From: an uncultured Mucilaginibacter sp.
GTDB lineage: Bacteria > Bacteroidota > Bacteroidia > Sphingobacteriales > Sphingobacteriaceae
Length of the DNA: 64,000 nt
NCBI RefSeq assembly: GCF_946479965.1
Contig: NZ_CAMLHX010000014.1
Span: forward strand, 19,121-83,120
Reading direction: 5' to 3'
The notes under the pieces were generated by a model that was not told where the DNA came from, did no database searches, and saw nothing but the letters and a program-made list of their open reading frames with translations. A program made the position numbers and the translations under genes. Below, in pieces: positions 1-8,827 of this stretch. Position 1 is the first letter of the stretch; each line of letters opens with the position of its first letter.

Positions 1-811
1 GAATACTGTTAAAACCCGAAGTAGCCCTTGCTTTTGGCAGGTAGGTGGTTTTTAAATAGTCGGCTAACTTTTTATAGGCAGGAGCTATCTTAAAGACAAT
101 AGCATTTTGATAGGCCAGCCTAAGCGCTGTTTTATCCTCATTTGTGAAAGATGCCGGGAACATTTTAATAGGACCATAAAAAATACTTTTAGCAGTATCT
201 GTGGTAGTGTGCGGCTCTAATTGCGGTATCATTTTAACCACCAGCGCTCTGGGTAAAATCATACCAGTAGCAATACCCTTATTAAAATTGGCAACGGCTG
301 TATCAGCCCAAACGGTAAAATCATCCATTCTCTTTAACCAGTTATAATAATCTTTTACAGTTTTAAACGGCTGTACTACCAGGCCCGACCCCATAGAAGC
401 GATATCATTCGGCATGCTTCTGAACTCATTAAACGGCATGTATTCCTCGTGAAACTTTTCCTTTTCAAGGGCATTTTCAAGCGAGAATTTCAACATATCG
501 AAAGATATTTTATCAAATGAGCTTACCGATGAGCGGTTAAATTGGGCTAATTTTTGCTGATAGCTGATATTAAAATCGTGCAGTTTTTTAAGAAAAGGAA
601 CTGAAATAGTATTAGGTAGTTGATCGCTATACCTGTAGTCTCCGCTCAGTGTTGTTGATAAGGGATTAAACACTAAGCCCTCTTCATAATATCGCTCTAA
701 AAGCTCGTTAAATGCTTTGTTGTTTTTAGGGGATTGCGCTTGTAACGATAACGTGAAAAATGTGAGCAGGAATAGAGCCGCGCTCTTAAAAAGATTTTGG
801 GGTAAGTGCAT
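1..811 (-). CDS. DUF885 family secreted protein, 3' end cut by window edge
   Basis: Reading the minus strand from an ATG at 811 gives an open frame of 270 codons that runs off the left edge with no stop. It starts with a signal peptide (MHLPQNLFKSAALFLL, ending near LQAQ), so the product is exported or lipid-free periplasmic. The rest is helical and charged and resembles the N-terminal half of DUF885 proteins, which are usually 550-600 residues; this match is by recollection of the family (phrases such as YYEEGLVFNPLSTT and MPFNEFRSMPN). DUF885 proteins are thought to be peptidase-like, but the metal-binding part would lie in the missing C-terminal half, so no activity can be argued here. It is divergent from the downstream YdeI-like gene. 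Confidence 0.75.
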   Translation of the reverse strand, partial: MHLPQNLFKSAALFLLTFFTLSLQAQSPKNNKAFNELLERYYEEGLVFNPLSTTLSGDYRYSDQLPNTISVPFLKKLHDFNISYQQKLAQFNRSSVSSFDKISFDMLKFSLENALEKEKFHEEYMPFNEFRSMPNDIASMGSGLVVQPFKTVKDYYNWLKRMDDFTVWADTAVANFNKGIATGMILPRALVVKMIPQLEPHTTTDTAKSIFYGPIKMFPASFTNEDKTALRLAYQNAIVFKIAPAYKKLADYLKTTYLPKARATSGFNSI

Positions 812-976
812 AAATTAAAAAATTGTGAGGTCAAAGCAAATACTTGTTATACAGGGCAATATAAGCAATTTGAAAATTAAAGCCATATTTGGTAAGCCGT
901 TTTATTTATAATATTGCTGCTGACATAGGGCTGTCATTATGGTTCGATAGTTTTATCAAAACAAAAATGAAAACCT

Positions 977-1360
977 ATGACCACCGAAACATTTAAAGAG
1001 ATTGAAGCTGTTTATGCTGAAACCAGGCAACAATGGCGCGACTGGCTGCAAAATAACAGTCAGACAAAAGAGCAGGTATTTGCAATTATCTATCACAAAA
1101 AAAGCGAAACGCCAAGTGTAACCTATGTTGAGGCGGTTGAAGAAGTTTTATGTTTTGGGTGGATAGATTCTATATCCTATAAACGCGATGCCGAAAGTAC
1201 TTATCAGCGTTTCTCTCGCCGTAAAGCTAAAAGCAATTGGAGCCCATCAAACATTGAAAGGGTTGAACGCCTTACTGCTGCCGGATTAATGACAGAGCAT
1301 GGCCAGAAATTTATAGATCTGGCTAAACAGGAAGGTAAGTGGGATACGAAAAAGGAGTAA
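977..1360 (+). CDS. YdeI/OmpD-associated family protein, short form
   Basis: The 127-residue product matches the N-terminal part of the YdeI/OmpD-associated family: a W-rich start (QQWRDWLQNN), then ECFGWIDS-like text (VLCFGWIDSISYKRD), then the QRFSRRKAKSNWS signature. Family members are normally about 190 residues and carry a C-terminal helical OmdA region; here the frame stops right after GKWDTKKE, so that region is missing. The family is poorly characterised and named after a Salmonella protein linked to cationic peptide resistance. The ATG at 967 is out of frame and closes quickly, so 977 is the start. It converges on hemA with a gap of only 7 bases. Confidence 0.8.
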   Translation: MTTETFKEIEAVYAETRQQWRDWLQNNSQTKEQVFAIIYHKKSETPSVTYVEAVEEVLCFGWIDSISYKRDAESTYQRFSRRKAKSNWSPSNIERVERLTAAGLMTEHGQKFIDLAKQEGKWDTKKE

Positions 1361-1367
1361 GGGAGTT

Positions 1368-2594
1368 TTAATTACTGTTGATCAATATATCTTTCGCCAT
1401 TACCATGGGCACACTGATATATTTTTTCTCCATGTAATTCATTACACGCTCCAGCACCTCGCGAGATTGCTCGTCCATGCCTTGCACTTCGTCGGCAAAA
1501 ACGCTGTTAATGGCAGTGTTGCGGATCTCCTTTATCTTTTCGGGCACGCAGCGCATAGCCAGCTCAACGCGGCGTTGTTTTAGCTGCTGCAAAAACTCGC
1601 ACATGTTGTCTTCAATAATGGCTTCGGCATGTACCAGTTCCTGGTAGCGTTCCTGCAGGTTGCGTTTAGCTACCTCTGTAAGCGAATGCACCTCTATAAA
1701 GTTAACCGGGAACTGCTCCAATACTTCGGGAGCGGTATCATTAGGGATAGCAAGATCCACAATGGTTTTGCGGGTGGTTTCGCCGTTTAGTAGTGACGTG
1801 TATATTTCGGGAGTGATGATGGGCTCAACTGCTGATGTGCAGGTGATGATGACATCAAAACCTTTGTTATAACTTTTTAAAGCATCCAGATCAAAAGCCT
1901 CGCCATTCAGATCAGCAGCCAGTTTCTCTGCCTTTGCCAAAGTGCGGTTAAACACAGCAAAGTTGGAAAACTTATGCTTTTGCAGATACTTTGAGATGTT
2001 TTGGTTGGTTTCGCCTGCGCCGATGATGAGGATGCGGGCATTGGTGCAGAGTTTGAGGTTGTTTAGCTTGCGGTAGGCCAATGATACAACCGAGATGGGA
2101 TTTTTGGAAATGTTGGTGTTTGTATAAACCTCTTTAGCTGTTTTGACGACACAGCTCATAAACATTCGCATCCCATCGCCGGTTAGGCCCGCTTCTCGGC
2201 ATTGCTCGTAAGCTTTGCGTAGCTGCGCTAATATTTCCTTTTCGCCAACTACCAAACTTTCTAAAGAGCACGATGTTCTCAGCAAGTGGTTAAGCGCATC
2301 CTTGTCCTCGTAAATTACCGCGGCATCAACAAAGGTCCCCATGTAATGCGAACAAAGCCCGATGTTAAGCTTTTCAATAAATTTTGCAGCAAATGCTTTG
2401 TCAACCGCCTGCGGGGTTAACATAACAAATTCTACCCTATTGCAGGTGGCCAGGTAAAATATCTCGGAAATACCGAATTCAGCTTTTACCTGCTGGAGTT
2501 TATCGGTCAGGTTTTCCTGACAGATAACCAGCTTTCCCAACTCCTTCAGCTCGATCTGTTTATGCGTAAAAGCTATTACCTTTAAATACTTCAA
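1368..2594 (-). CDS. hemA: glutamyl-tRNA reductase
   Basis: HemA reduces glutamyl-tRNA(Glu) to glutamate-1-semialdehyde with NADPH, the first committed step of tetrapyrrole synthesis by the C5 route in the cytoplasm. At 408 residues it has the normal family length. The catalytic cysteine motif YLATCNRVEF is near residue 50, the signature SLVVGEKEILAQLRKAY near 115, the Rossmann nucleotide site (ILIIGAGETN) near 190, and the C-terminal helical dimerisation region follows from about 310. No other haem gene is adjacent. It is divergent from the DoxX-like gene across 150 bases and probably transcribed alone. Confidence 0.95.
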   Translation of the reverse strand: MKYLKVIAFTHKQIELKELGKLVICQENLTDKLQQVKAEFGISEIFYLATCNRVEFVMLTPQAVDKAFAAKFIEKLNIGLCSHYMGTFVDAAVIYEDKDALNHLLRTSCSLESLVVGEKEILAQLRKAYEQCREAGLTGDGMRMFMSCVVKTAKEVYTNTNISKNPISVVSLAYRKLNNLKLCTNARILIIGAGETNQNISKYLQKHKFSNFAVFNRTLAKAEKLAADLNGEAFDLDALKSYNKGFDVIITCTSAVEPIITPEIYTSLLNGETTRKTIVDLAIPNDTAPEVLEQFPVNFIEVHSLTEVAKRNLQERYQELVHAEAIIEDNMCEFLQQLKQRRVELAMRCVPEKIKEIRNTAINSVFADEVQGMDEQSREVLERVMNYMEKKYISVPMVMAKDILINSN

Positions 2595-2744
2595 AATCAG
2601 TTTTAAATTAACCCAACAAAAATAATATCCTGCGGCTCAATCAATGTCAACACTTTGTCATACCGACGTATTTAGAATATGTATAAATAAACCGAAATTC
2701 ACCTGATAAGTAACTGTTAATCAGTTAATAAAAAAATAGTTTAA

Positions 2745-3119
2745 ATGACAACATTAAAAAAAGTGAGCACAATCACTTTAATTTTAGGCTACATAGTGGC
2801 AGGTATCAATCATTTTAGGGTGCCGGAGTTTTATATTGCTATCATTCCGCAGTATATACCCTACCCCCAATTTATGAATAGCGCGGCTGGGATCTGTGAA
2901 ATTATATTCGGGTTGGGCCTGGCCTTTAAAATTACCCGCAAATACGCCGCCTGGGGGATAGTTTTAATGCTTGCAGCCTTTTTGCCGGTGCATATCAGCA
3001 TGATAACGGATGCGCCGTTTAAGGTTGACAGCACGACGGTAAGCCCATTACTGGCATGGTTACGGTTGGCCCTGCAACCCGTGTTAATGGCTTGGGCATG
3101 GTGGTATACAAGGGATTAA
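2745..3119 (+). CDS. DoxX-like small membrane protein
   Basis: The 124-residue product has four predicted membrane helices (about 5-24, 45-65, 70-88 and 100-120) and the DoxX-type start with GYIVAGINHFRVPEFY. DoxX-like proteins are inner-membrane proteins of mostly unknown role, some of them linked to thiosulfate or quinone redox chemistry; nothing here points to a substrate. The alpha/beta hydrolase follows after about 50 bases on the same strand, so the two could be co-transcribed. Confidence 0.8.
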   Translation: MTTLKKVSTITLILGYIVAGINHFRVPEFYIAIIPQYIPYPQFMNSAAGICEIIFGLGLAFKITRKYAAWGIVLMLAAFLPVHISMITDAPFKVDSTTVSPLLAWLRLALQPVLMAWAWWYTRD

Positions 3120-3167
3120 TATTGCATTTGCAAAGCGCACTGTATTGTGGTATAATTGAGTAGCGAT

Positions 3168-3998
3168 ATGATAAGAAAAGAAACCTTCACACTACCCGGC
3201 GCTAAGGGCCGCGGTATGCTTGCCGATCTTACTTATGACGATGCTAACAAGGCAGCGCCGCTTGTAATTTTCGCGCATGGTTTTAAGGGATTTAAAGATT
3301 GGGGTACGCATAATCTGTTGGCTGATTATTTTGCGCAAAACGGTTTCCGTTTTTTAAAATTCAACTTCTCGCATAACGGCACCACGCCCGATAACCCGGT
3401 TGATTTTACTGATCTGATAGCCTTTGCTGATAATACATTTTCGATGGAACTGGAAGATCTGGGCACTGTAATTGATTTTGCCTGCAACGGCCCATCCATG
3501 CCGCGCGCCAATGGCGTATACCTTATGGGACACAGCATGGGCGGCGGCATAAGTATTATTAAAGCGGCTGAAGATAAACGCGTAAAGAAGCTGATAACAT
3601 TTGGGTCAGTAGGGAGTTTTCGTAATCTGTGGCCAAAACAAGCCGAAGAACAATGGCGTTTGCAAGGCATTATGTACATGTTCAACAGTCGTACCCAACA
3701 GCAAATGCCCATAAAAAGCACACTGCTGGATGATCTGGAAAAAAATGCCAATCGCTTGGATATTATAGCTAAAGCGGCCGCGGTAACCTGCCCCTGGCTA
3801 ATTGTGCATGGCGACGCCGATGCTACGGTAAATGTTAGTCACGCGAAAGAATTAAAAGCCGCCCAACCAAACGCCGGTTTAATTGTTGTTAAGGATGGCG
3901 ACCATACTCTTGGTGGTGCTCATCCTTATGCAAAGGAGAGCCTGCCGACTGATCTGGCCGCGTTTGCCGAAGAGGCGGTTGCCTTTTTTAAAGATTAA
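3168..3998 (+). CDS. alpha/beta hydrolase
   Basis: This is a cytoplasmic alpha/beta-hydrolase of about 276 residues with no signal peptide. The oxyanion-hole motif FAHGFKGFKDWG is near residue 33, the nucleophile elbow GHSMGGG (Ser) near 120, an aspartate in VHGDADATV near 215, and the catalytic histidine in DGDHTLGG near 240. This arrangement fits esterase or peptidase-like members similar to dienelactone hydrolase; the substrate is unknown. I place the start at the ATG at 3168; a TTG at 3156 would add MSSD but has no supporting signal. Confidence 0.85.
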   Translation: MIRKETFTLPGAKGRGMLADLTYDDANKAAPLVIFAHGFKGFKDWGTHNLLADYFAQNGFRFLKFNFSHNGTTPDNPVDFTDLIAFADNTFSMELEDLGTVIDFACNGPSMPRANGVYLMGHSMGGGISIIKAAEDKRVKKLITFGSVGSFRNLWPKQAEEQWRLQGIMYMFNSRTQQQMPIKSTLLDDLEKNANRLDIIAKAAAVTCPWLIVHGDADATVNVSHAKELKAAQPNAGLIVVKDGDHTLGGAHPYAKESLPTDLAAFAEEAVAFFKD

Positions 3999-4057
3999 TT
4001 TAATTGGATTAAAATGTTTGCGGCGATGAGTCGTCTATAAGAATAGATACATAAATA

Positions 4058-5053
4058 ATGAGTTTAGACCGACCTGCCAAAAAAGGTAACAAATACATCA
4101 ACACTATCCCGACAGAAGAAGCAGGCTTGCATAAAATGCTCCCGATTTTGCGGGAGTACATGAAAAATAAATCCGAGGTTGTTCCCGCCAAAACCCTGGG
4201 GCCTTTTAAAACCGATACTTCTGTCTATAATACTTCACCGCAAAATGGCTTACGTGTAACTTGGGTAGGGCATTCAAGTTTGTTGATCGAGATAGACGGT
4301 TGTACCATACTTACCGATCCTGTTTGGAGTAACCGCGTGTCCTTTACCCAATTGATGGGACCGAAACGCTTTTTTCAGCCGCCAATAGCTTTGAAAGATC
4401 TGCCGCCTATTGATGCCATTATCTGCTCGCACGATCATTACGACCATCTGGATACAGCTACTATTGAATTTTTTGCAGGCAGCACCATCCCCTTTTATTG
4501 CTCATTAGGGGTAGGGCAATACCTTAAAAAATGGGGTATAATAGAAAATTACATTACCGAAATGGATTGGGGCGACAGCGTAATGCTGGGGCACGATTGC
4601 ATAATAACTGCAGCGCCAGCCAGGCATTTTTCGGGCCGCGGGATATTGCATCGTAATGAAACTTTATGGTCGTCATTTATAATAAAGGGCCAGGAGCATA
4701 AGATATATTTTGGTGCTGATTCCGGCTGGCACCCGCAGTTTGAAGAGATAGGCGAAGCTTACGGTCCGTTTGACCTGACCATGCTGGAGATTGGCGCTTA
4801 CGGCAAATACTGGCCGGATATACACATGGGGCCAAACCATGCATCAAATGCTCACATCGCTTTAAAAGGCAAACTCATGATGCCGATACATTGGGGTACA
4901 TTTAACCTTGCCCTACACGATTGGTACGAGCCTATTGAACTGCTGATTGAATACGCCCGCGAAAAGAACATTGAACTGTTTGTGCCGGAGCCTGGAAAAC
5001 CTACCGAAGTTAGTGGTGCGTTTAATTCGGAGTGGTGGCGAAAATATATGTAG
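4058..5053 (+). CDS. metallo-beta-lactamase fold hydrolase, NAPE-PLD/UlaG-like
   Basis: The 331-residue protein has a metallo-beta-lactamase fold. WVGHSSLLIEIDG starts the first beta sheet near residue 70, the metal-binding motif SHDHYDHLD lies near 125, a histidine in APARHFSGRG near 190, an aspartate in YFGADSGWH near 225, and MPIHWGTF near 275 supplies the last histidine. DPVWSNRVS and KRFFQPP are typical of the N-acyl-phosphatidylethanolamine phospholipase D-like branch, so a phosphodiesterase acting on lipid-like substrates is plausible, but UlaG-like lactonases share the fold. No signal peptide is seen. Confidence 0.85.
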   Translation: MSLDRPAKKGNKYINTIPTEEAGLHKMLPILREYMKNKSEVVPAKTLGPFKTDTSVYNTSPQNGLRVTWVGHSSLLIEIDGCTILTDPVWSNRVSFTQLMGPKRFFQPPIALKDLPPIDAIICSHDHYDHLDTATIEFFAGSTIPFYCSLGVGQYLKKWGIIENYITEMDWGDSVMLGHDCIITAAPARHFSGRGILHRNETLWSSFIIKGQEHKIYFGADSGWHPQFEEIGEAYGPFDLTMLEIGAYGKYWPDIHMGPNHASNAHIALKGKLMMPIHWGTFNLALHDWYEPIELLIEYAREKNIELFVPEPGKPTEVSGAFNSEWWRKYM

Positions 5054-5103
5054 TGGGCGGTTGTCGGAAGATAAACCGTCTGCCAACTGCCTACTAAAAA
5101 CTG

Positions 5104-7122
5104 CTAACTTTCTTCAACCGGCTCTATCCAATTCCCATCCTCACGAATAATACCTATCAATTCATCAAGCGCATTGGCAGAGCTGATGTTCTTTTTCACC
5201 GCCTCTTTACCGCGATAAAGGGTGATCTTATCCGTACCCGAACCAACATAGCCATAATCAGCATCGGCCATTTCGCCGGGGCCGTTCACTATGCAGCCCA
5301 TAATACCAATTTTTAAGCCCTTAAGATGACTGGTACGGCTGCGGATCATCTGGGTAGTTACCATTAGATCAAATAGCGTACGACCGCAGCTTGGGCAGCT
5401 GATGTACTCTGTTTTTGATATACGTGACCGGGTAGCCTGTAAAATACCAAAAGCTGTTGAGGTAATAGTTTTTGTATCGACTTCCGGAGCGTCTATCCAT
5501 ATCCCATCTCCAAAGCCGTCAATTAACAAAGCACCTAAATCTGTTGATGCAAATAGTTGAAGGTTTTGTGTTGTAAGTTGTAAGTCCTGGCTATCAAATT
5601 TATATGACCGCTTAATGATTACCGGCACTTCCAATCCCAACTCTTCCATTTTAAAGAAGAAAGTGCGCTGGTCGGCCATTCCGTGCAAAGCATCCGTCTC
5701 CAAAACAAACACCAGCGAGTTGCTGAAAGGTAGTGAGCCGAATTCATCAGAATCGATATCAGCGGGTTTTAGCCTCACCAAGTTTAAGGCTGATGAGCGG
5801 TCAACATCACCAATAAACTCCTGCAAAGTAAATACCGGGTGACAAAGTGTTTTGTCGGCCAGTTTTTGCCAGGTGGCGTAGTCGTAAAGTTGCTTTAAGT
5901 TACCGGGCAGATTAAACGACGGTAGTTCATTGCCTAAATAAACAAAATCAACCGACTGTTCGCCCATGTTGTATTTATCCAATAAAGGCGAATAGATATA
6001 GCCTGCATCATTCAATACCGCCGGATCTTTCAGATTAGCTTTTGATATGTCAACAACCACACGCGGTACCATGTGCCCGCCAATAAAAGCATTAGCTTCA
6101 TAAGTGTGGCGCTTTTTGTATTCGTAAGGGTTATGGGTTGTTGGTTGTATGTTGTGAGTTGTAAGTTGTGAGTTAAGAGAACTTTCTTGATTCTTGACTC
6201 TTGATTCTTGGCTCCTCTCCGAATATCTCTTAACCAAAGCAATAGCAACCGGCGCTTCCGCTTCGGGTTCTTCGGTCAGGGATACACGGACGGTATCACC
6301 TAAACCGTCTTCTAATAAAGTACCAATACCTACTGCCGATTTAATACGCCCATCTTCGCCGTCGCCGGCCTCGGTAACACCCAAGTGCAGCGGGTAGTTC
6401 ATGCCTTCGGCAACCATCGTTTCAACCAGCAGACGGTAGGCCTGCACCATTACCTGCGGGTTGCTTGATTTCATGGAAACCACCAGGTTATAGTAGTTCA
6501 ACGTTTCACACATCCGTATAAACTCCATTGCCGACTCCACCATGCCCTGCGGCGTATCGCCATAGCGGCTCATAATACGATCGCTTAGCGAACCATGATT
6601 TGTACCGATACGCATAGCGGTGCCGTACTCTTTACAAACCTTTACAAGCGGCGCAAACTTTTGGTAAATGCGTTCCAGTTCGCCTTTGTATTCAAGGTCG
6701 GTATAATCAATCTGGTCAAATTTCTTTTTATCGGCATAGTTACCCGGATTAACGCGCACTTTCTCTACAATCCTTGCCGCCACCTCGGCAGCGTTGGGGG
6801 TAAAATGGATGTCGGCTACCAGCGGGGCAGTATATCCTCTGCTGCGCAGTTCCTTTTTTATGGCGGCGAGGTTTTGTGCCTCCTTAATGCTTGGCGCGGT
6901 AATGCGGATGTATTCGCAACCCGCCTCTATCATGCGGATAGACTGTTCCACTGTACCCATAGTATCCATAGTATCGGTGGTGGTCATGCTTTGTATGCGG
7001 ATAGGATTATTGCCGCCCATAGGCACATCGCCTATAAAAATCTCGCGGGTAACAAAGCGCGAGTATTCTGTAAGCGAGTTACAATAACGACCGGGTAATA
7101 ATTTTATAGCAGTTTCGCTCAT
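5104..7122 (-). CDS. ispG: (E)-4-hydroxy-3-methylbut-2-enyl-diphosphate synthase, with repeat-derived insertions
   Basis: IspG converts 2-C-methylerythritol 2,4-cyclodiphosphate to HMBPP in the MEP isoprenoid pathway with a 4Fe-4S cluster. The TIM-barrel domain fills roughly residues 20-290 (IRIQSMTTTDT, ADIHFTP, VRVNPGNYAD), an inserted domain typical of Bacteroidota follows, and the C-terminal cluster domain has CPSCGR near 580 and GCIVNGPGE near 615, giving the three cysteine ligands and the adjacent glutamate. Two stretches look foreign: about 30 residues rich in Q, N, S, T and H near 305, and QLTTQNLQL near 525; both come from heptad repeats. I choose ATG at 7122, because the TTG at 7131 lies inside a TAAATTTG promoter-like element just upstream. 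Confidence 0.93.
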   Translation of the reverse strand: MSETAIKLLPGRYCNSLTEYSRFVTREIFIGDVPMGGNNPIRIQSMTTTDTMDTMGTVEQSIRMIEAGCEYIRITAPSIKEAQNLAAIKKELRSRGYTAPLVADIHFTPNAAEVAARIVEKVRVNPGNYADKKKFDQIDYTDLEYKGELERIYQKFAPLVKVCKEYGTAMRIGTNHGSLSDRIMSRYGDTPQGMVESAMEFIRMCETLNYYNLVVSMKSSNPQVMVQAYRLLVETMVAEGMNYPLHLGVTEAGDGEDGRIKSAVGIGTLLEDGLGDTVRVSLTEEPEAEAPVAIALVKRYSERSQESRVKNQESSLNSQLTTHNIQPTTHNPYEYKKRHTYEANAFIGGHMVPRVVVDISKANLKDPAVLNDAGYIYSPLLDKYNMGEQSVDFVYLGNELPSFNLPGNLKQLYDYATWQKLADKTLCHPVFTLQEFIGDVDRSSALNLVRLKPADIDSDEFGSLPFSNSLVFVLETDALHGMADQRTFFFKMEELGLEVPVIIKRSYKFDSQDLQLTTQNLQLFASTDLGALLIDGFGDGIWIDAPEVDTKTITSTAFGILQATRSRISKTEYISCPSCGRTLFDLMVTTQMIRSRTSHLKGLKIGIMGCIVNGPGEMADADYGYVGSGTDKITLYRGKEAVKKNISSANALDELIGIIREDGNWIEPVEES
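5561..5587. repeat. TTGTAAG-type heptad repeat inside ispG
   Basis: The plus strand shows TTGTGTTGTAAGTTGTAAG, close to two clean TTGTAAG units, in frame in the ispG coding strand, where it reads QLTTQNLQL. The same word occurs at 6138-6172 in this gene and in the rpsB-tsf gap at 57556-57583. Confidence 0.7.
6138..6214. repeat. eleven-heptad repeat block inside ispG
   Basis: Seventy-seven bases fall into eleven 7-base units in one register: TTGTTGG, TTGTATG, TTGTGAG, TTGTAAG, TTGTGAG (6138-6172), two degenerate units (6173-6186), then TTGATTC, TTGACTC, TTGATTC, TTGGCTC (6187-6214). Both words recur in gaps elsewhere in the window. In the ispG coding direction the block has no stop codon and adds a Q/N/S/T-rich linker of about 26 residues between the barrel and the next conserved part. 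Confidence 0.85.
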
Positions 7123-7198
7123 GCGGTGCAAATTTAGTGATTTTAAAAATGCCGCTTGTCAAATAATATCTATTTTAGCATAACCTAACCACGCTAAA

Positions 7199-8038
7199 AT
7201 GAAATGTCTTTTTTATATGTTATTGTTGGCTATTGTTGTCTCATCCTGCAAAAGTAAAACTGAACAAGAAGAGACCGATACCACCTCCACGGTCACAGTA
7301 GATGGCGCCGAAACGCAAAAGCTGATCGCGGAATTTAAGCCTATTATTCAGGGCGTGTGGGTGAAAAAGAGCTATATAGATAAAGTGATAAAAATGCGTT
7401 CTCCGTTAAATGCGTTCGATGAAGTAGAGGGCGCAAATATTATGGTAATAAACGCGGATAGTATTAAAGCGGACAGCCTTACAATCGGTGTGGGGTGGAA
7501 TAATCATGAGGGAAGTGACATTGTATTGCATTTCAAACCCGGTAAAAGAGCGAACACCATAAAATGGGGAACTGATGAGTTGGGTTATGAGATAAAACAC
7601 GGCGACACAATATTGGTTCTTTACAGATTTAGCGAAGAGAAAAATACAACTCAAAAGTCAAAGTTTATAAAAGCCGCTAATGTGCAACCCGGAAAAGACC
7701 TTTCATATGGTATGGATTACTTAATTAATAAAGGAATCATTGCGGGCAAATATTCTTGGGTCAAAGACGATAACAAGTCGCAAGAGGTGGTCTTTTCTAC
7801 CGAGGGGAAAATTAGTGGATTAGGCAATTTTAAAACTTTCTATATTTTAAATGACCTGAATATGGAGCCACTGAATAATCTTGATGAAATAATCTTTGAT
7901 ATTTATAATACAAATCAGACTTCATACACTTTTAAGTTTGACGCTGACACACTCGGCTTATACGAAACAAAACCTAATGCAGACTCGACCCTTTTATTGG
8001 TTGATAAGCTTAAATATAAACTGGTGAGGAAGAAATGA
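7199..8038 (+). CDS. predicted lipoprotein of unknown function
   Basis: The 279-residue product begins with a lipoprotein signal (MKCLFYMLLLAIVVSSCKSK; lipobox cysteine at residue 17), then an acidic linker. The mature part is a soluble beta-rich domain with repeated aspartate/lysine strands (KPGKRANTIKWGTDELGYEIKH) and no motif I recognise. It sits divergently from ispG (76-base gap) and converges with the response regulator. A function cannot be assigned. Confidence 0.75.
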   Translation: MKCLFYMLLLAIVVSSCKSKTEQEETDTTSTVTVDGAETQKLIAEFKPIIQGVWVKKSYIDKVIKMRSPLNAFDEVEGANIMVINADSIKADSLTIGVGWNNHEGSDIVLHFKPGKRANTIKWGTDELGYEIKHGDTILVLYRFSEEKNTTQKSKFIKAANVQPGKDLSYGMDYLINKGIIAGKYSWVKDDNKSQEVVFSTEGKISGLGNFKTFYILNDLNMEPLNNLDEIIFDIYNTNQTSYTFKFDADTLGLYETKPNADSTLLLVDKLKYKLVRKK

Positions 8039-8045
8039 AAATCCA

Positions 8046-8735
8046 TCAATTCACCAGCAACTTATAACCCCTGCCATGCACATTGATGATCTCCACCGAT
8101 GGGTCATCCTTCAAATACTTACGGATCTTACTTAAAAAAACATCCATACTGCGGCCATTAAAGTAGTTATCGTCATGCCAAATATTAAGCAGGGCCTCTT
8201 CGCGGGTAAGTACTTCGTTTTGTTTAAGGCATAGCAGGCGCAGCAGTTCCGCTTCTTTGGTAGATAGCTTTTGCTGACTGCCGTTTATAGCTATAATTTG
8301 CGATGAGTAATCAAAATCATAAGCACCTATTTTAAAGGTTGACTGCTTGTCCTCCCGACGCTCGGCATTTTCCGCACGCTTTAGCAAGGCATTTACGCGC
8401 AATAGTAGCTCCTCAATACGAAAAGGCTTAGTTATATAGTCATCGCCGCCTAAGTTGTAGGCCTGGGTCTTGTCCTCTATCATTCCCTTTGCGGTCGCGA
8501 AAATAATAGGCACATCCTGGTTAATTTTTCGGACATCCTTACCTAATGTAAATCCGTCCTTTTTGGGCATCATCACATCTAATATCAGCAGATCAAAGCT
8601 TTGCTTGGTAAAAGCGCGCAGGCCTTCCTCACCATCCGTACATAAAACAACATCGAACTTGCCTTTCAGCTGCAGGTAATCCTGTGTAAGCAGGCCCAGG
8701 TTCGGATCATCTTCAACCAGTAATATTTTTTTCAT
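8046..8735 (-). CDS. OmpR-family response regulator, RprY-like
   Basis: The receiver domain (about 1-120) has the acidic pair in LVEDDPNLG, the phospho-acceptor aspartate in LLILDVMMPKKDG near residue 53 and the lysine of ITKPFRIEELL near 103. A winged-helix DNA-binding domain follows (about 130-229; STKEAELLRLLCL, GRSMDVFLSKIRKYL, INVHGRGYKL). The sensor kinase lies directly upstream on the same strand, so the two form a cognate pair resembling RprX/RprY of Bacteroides; the signal is unknown. The 92-base gap carries an octamer repeat and a perfect palindrome. Confidence 0.92.
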   Translation of the reverse strand: MKKILLVEDDPNLGLLTQDYLQLKGKFDVVLCTDGEEGLRAFTKQSFDLLILDVMMPKKDGFTLGKDVRKINQDVPIIFATAKGMIEDKTQAYNLGGDDYITKPFRIEELLLRVNALLKRAENAERREDKQSTFKIGAYDFDYSSQIIAINGSQQKLSTKEAELLRLLCLKQNEVLTREEALLNIWHDDNYFNGRSMDVFLSKIRKYLKDDPSVEIINVHGRGYKLLVN

Positions 8736-8751
8736 ATGCTGATTCTTCTTG

Positions 8752-8783
8752 TCCGGAAGTCGGGAAGACCGAAAGTCCGAAAG
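8752..8783. repeat. octamer repeat between kinase and regulator genes
   Basis: Four consecutive 8-base units TCCGGAAG, TCGGGAAG, ACCGAAAG and TCCGAAAG occur in the intra-operon gap. It is similar in kind, though not in word, to the heptad repeats found elsewhere in the window. Confidence 0.7.
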
Positions 8784-8793
8784 GTTTAGTTAA

Positions 8794-8808
8794 TAACAAT
8801 TATTGTTA
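8794..8808. promoter_or_regulatory. 15-base palindrome in the two-component gap
   Basis: TAACAAT-T-ATTGTTA is a perfect inverted repeat with a one-base centre, about 60 bases upstream of the response regulator start. It could be an operator, for instance for autoregulation, or a small mRNA structure. There is no direct evidence for either. Confidence 0.35.
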
Positions 8809-8827
8809 AATAAAATTGTGCCCGTTA

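Noticed and set aside
6595..7098. 167-codon open frame on the plus strand opposite ispG
   Set aside because: It is a long antisense shadow of a well-supported gene, with a composition that follows the ispG codons and no recognisable domain.
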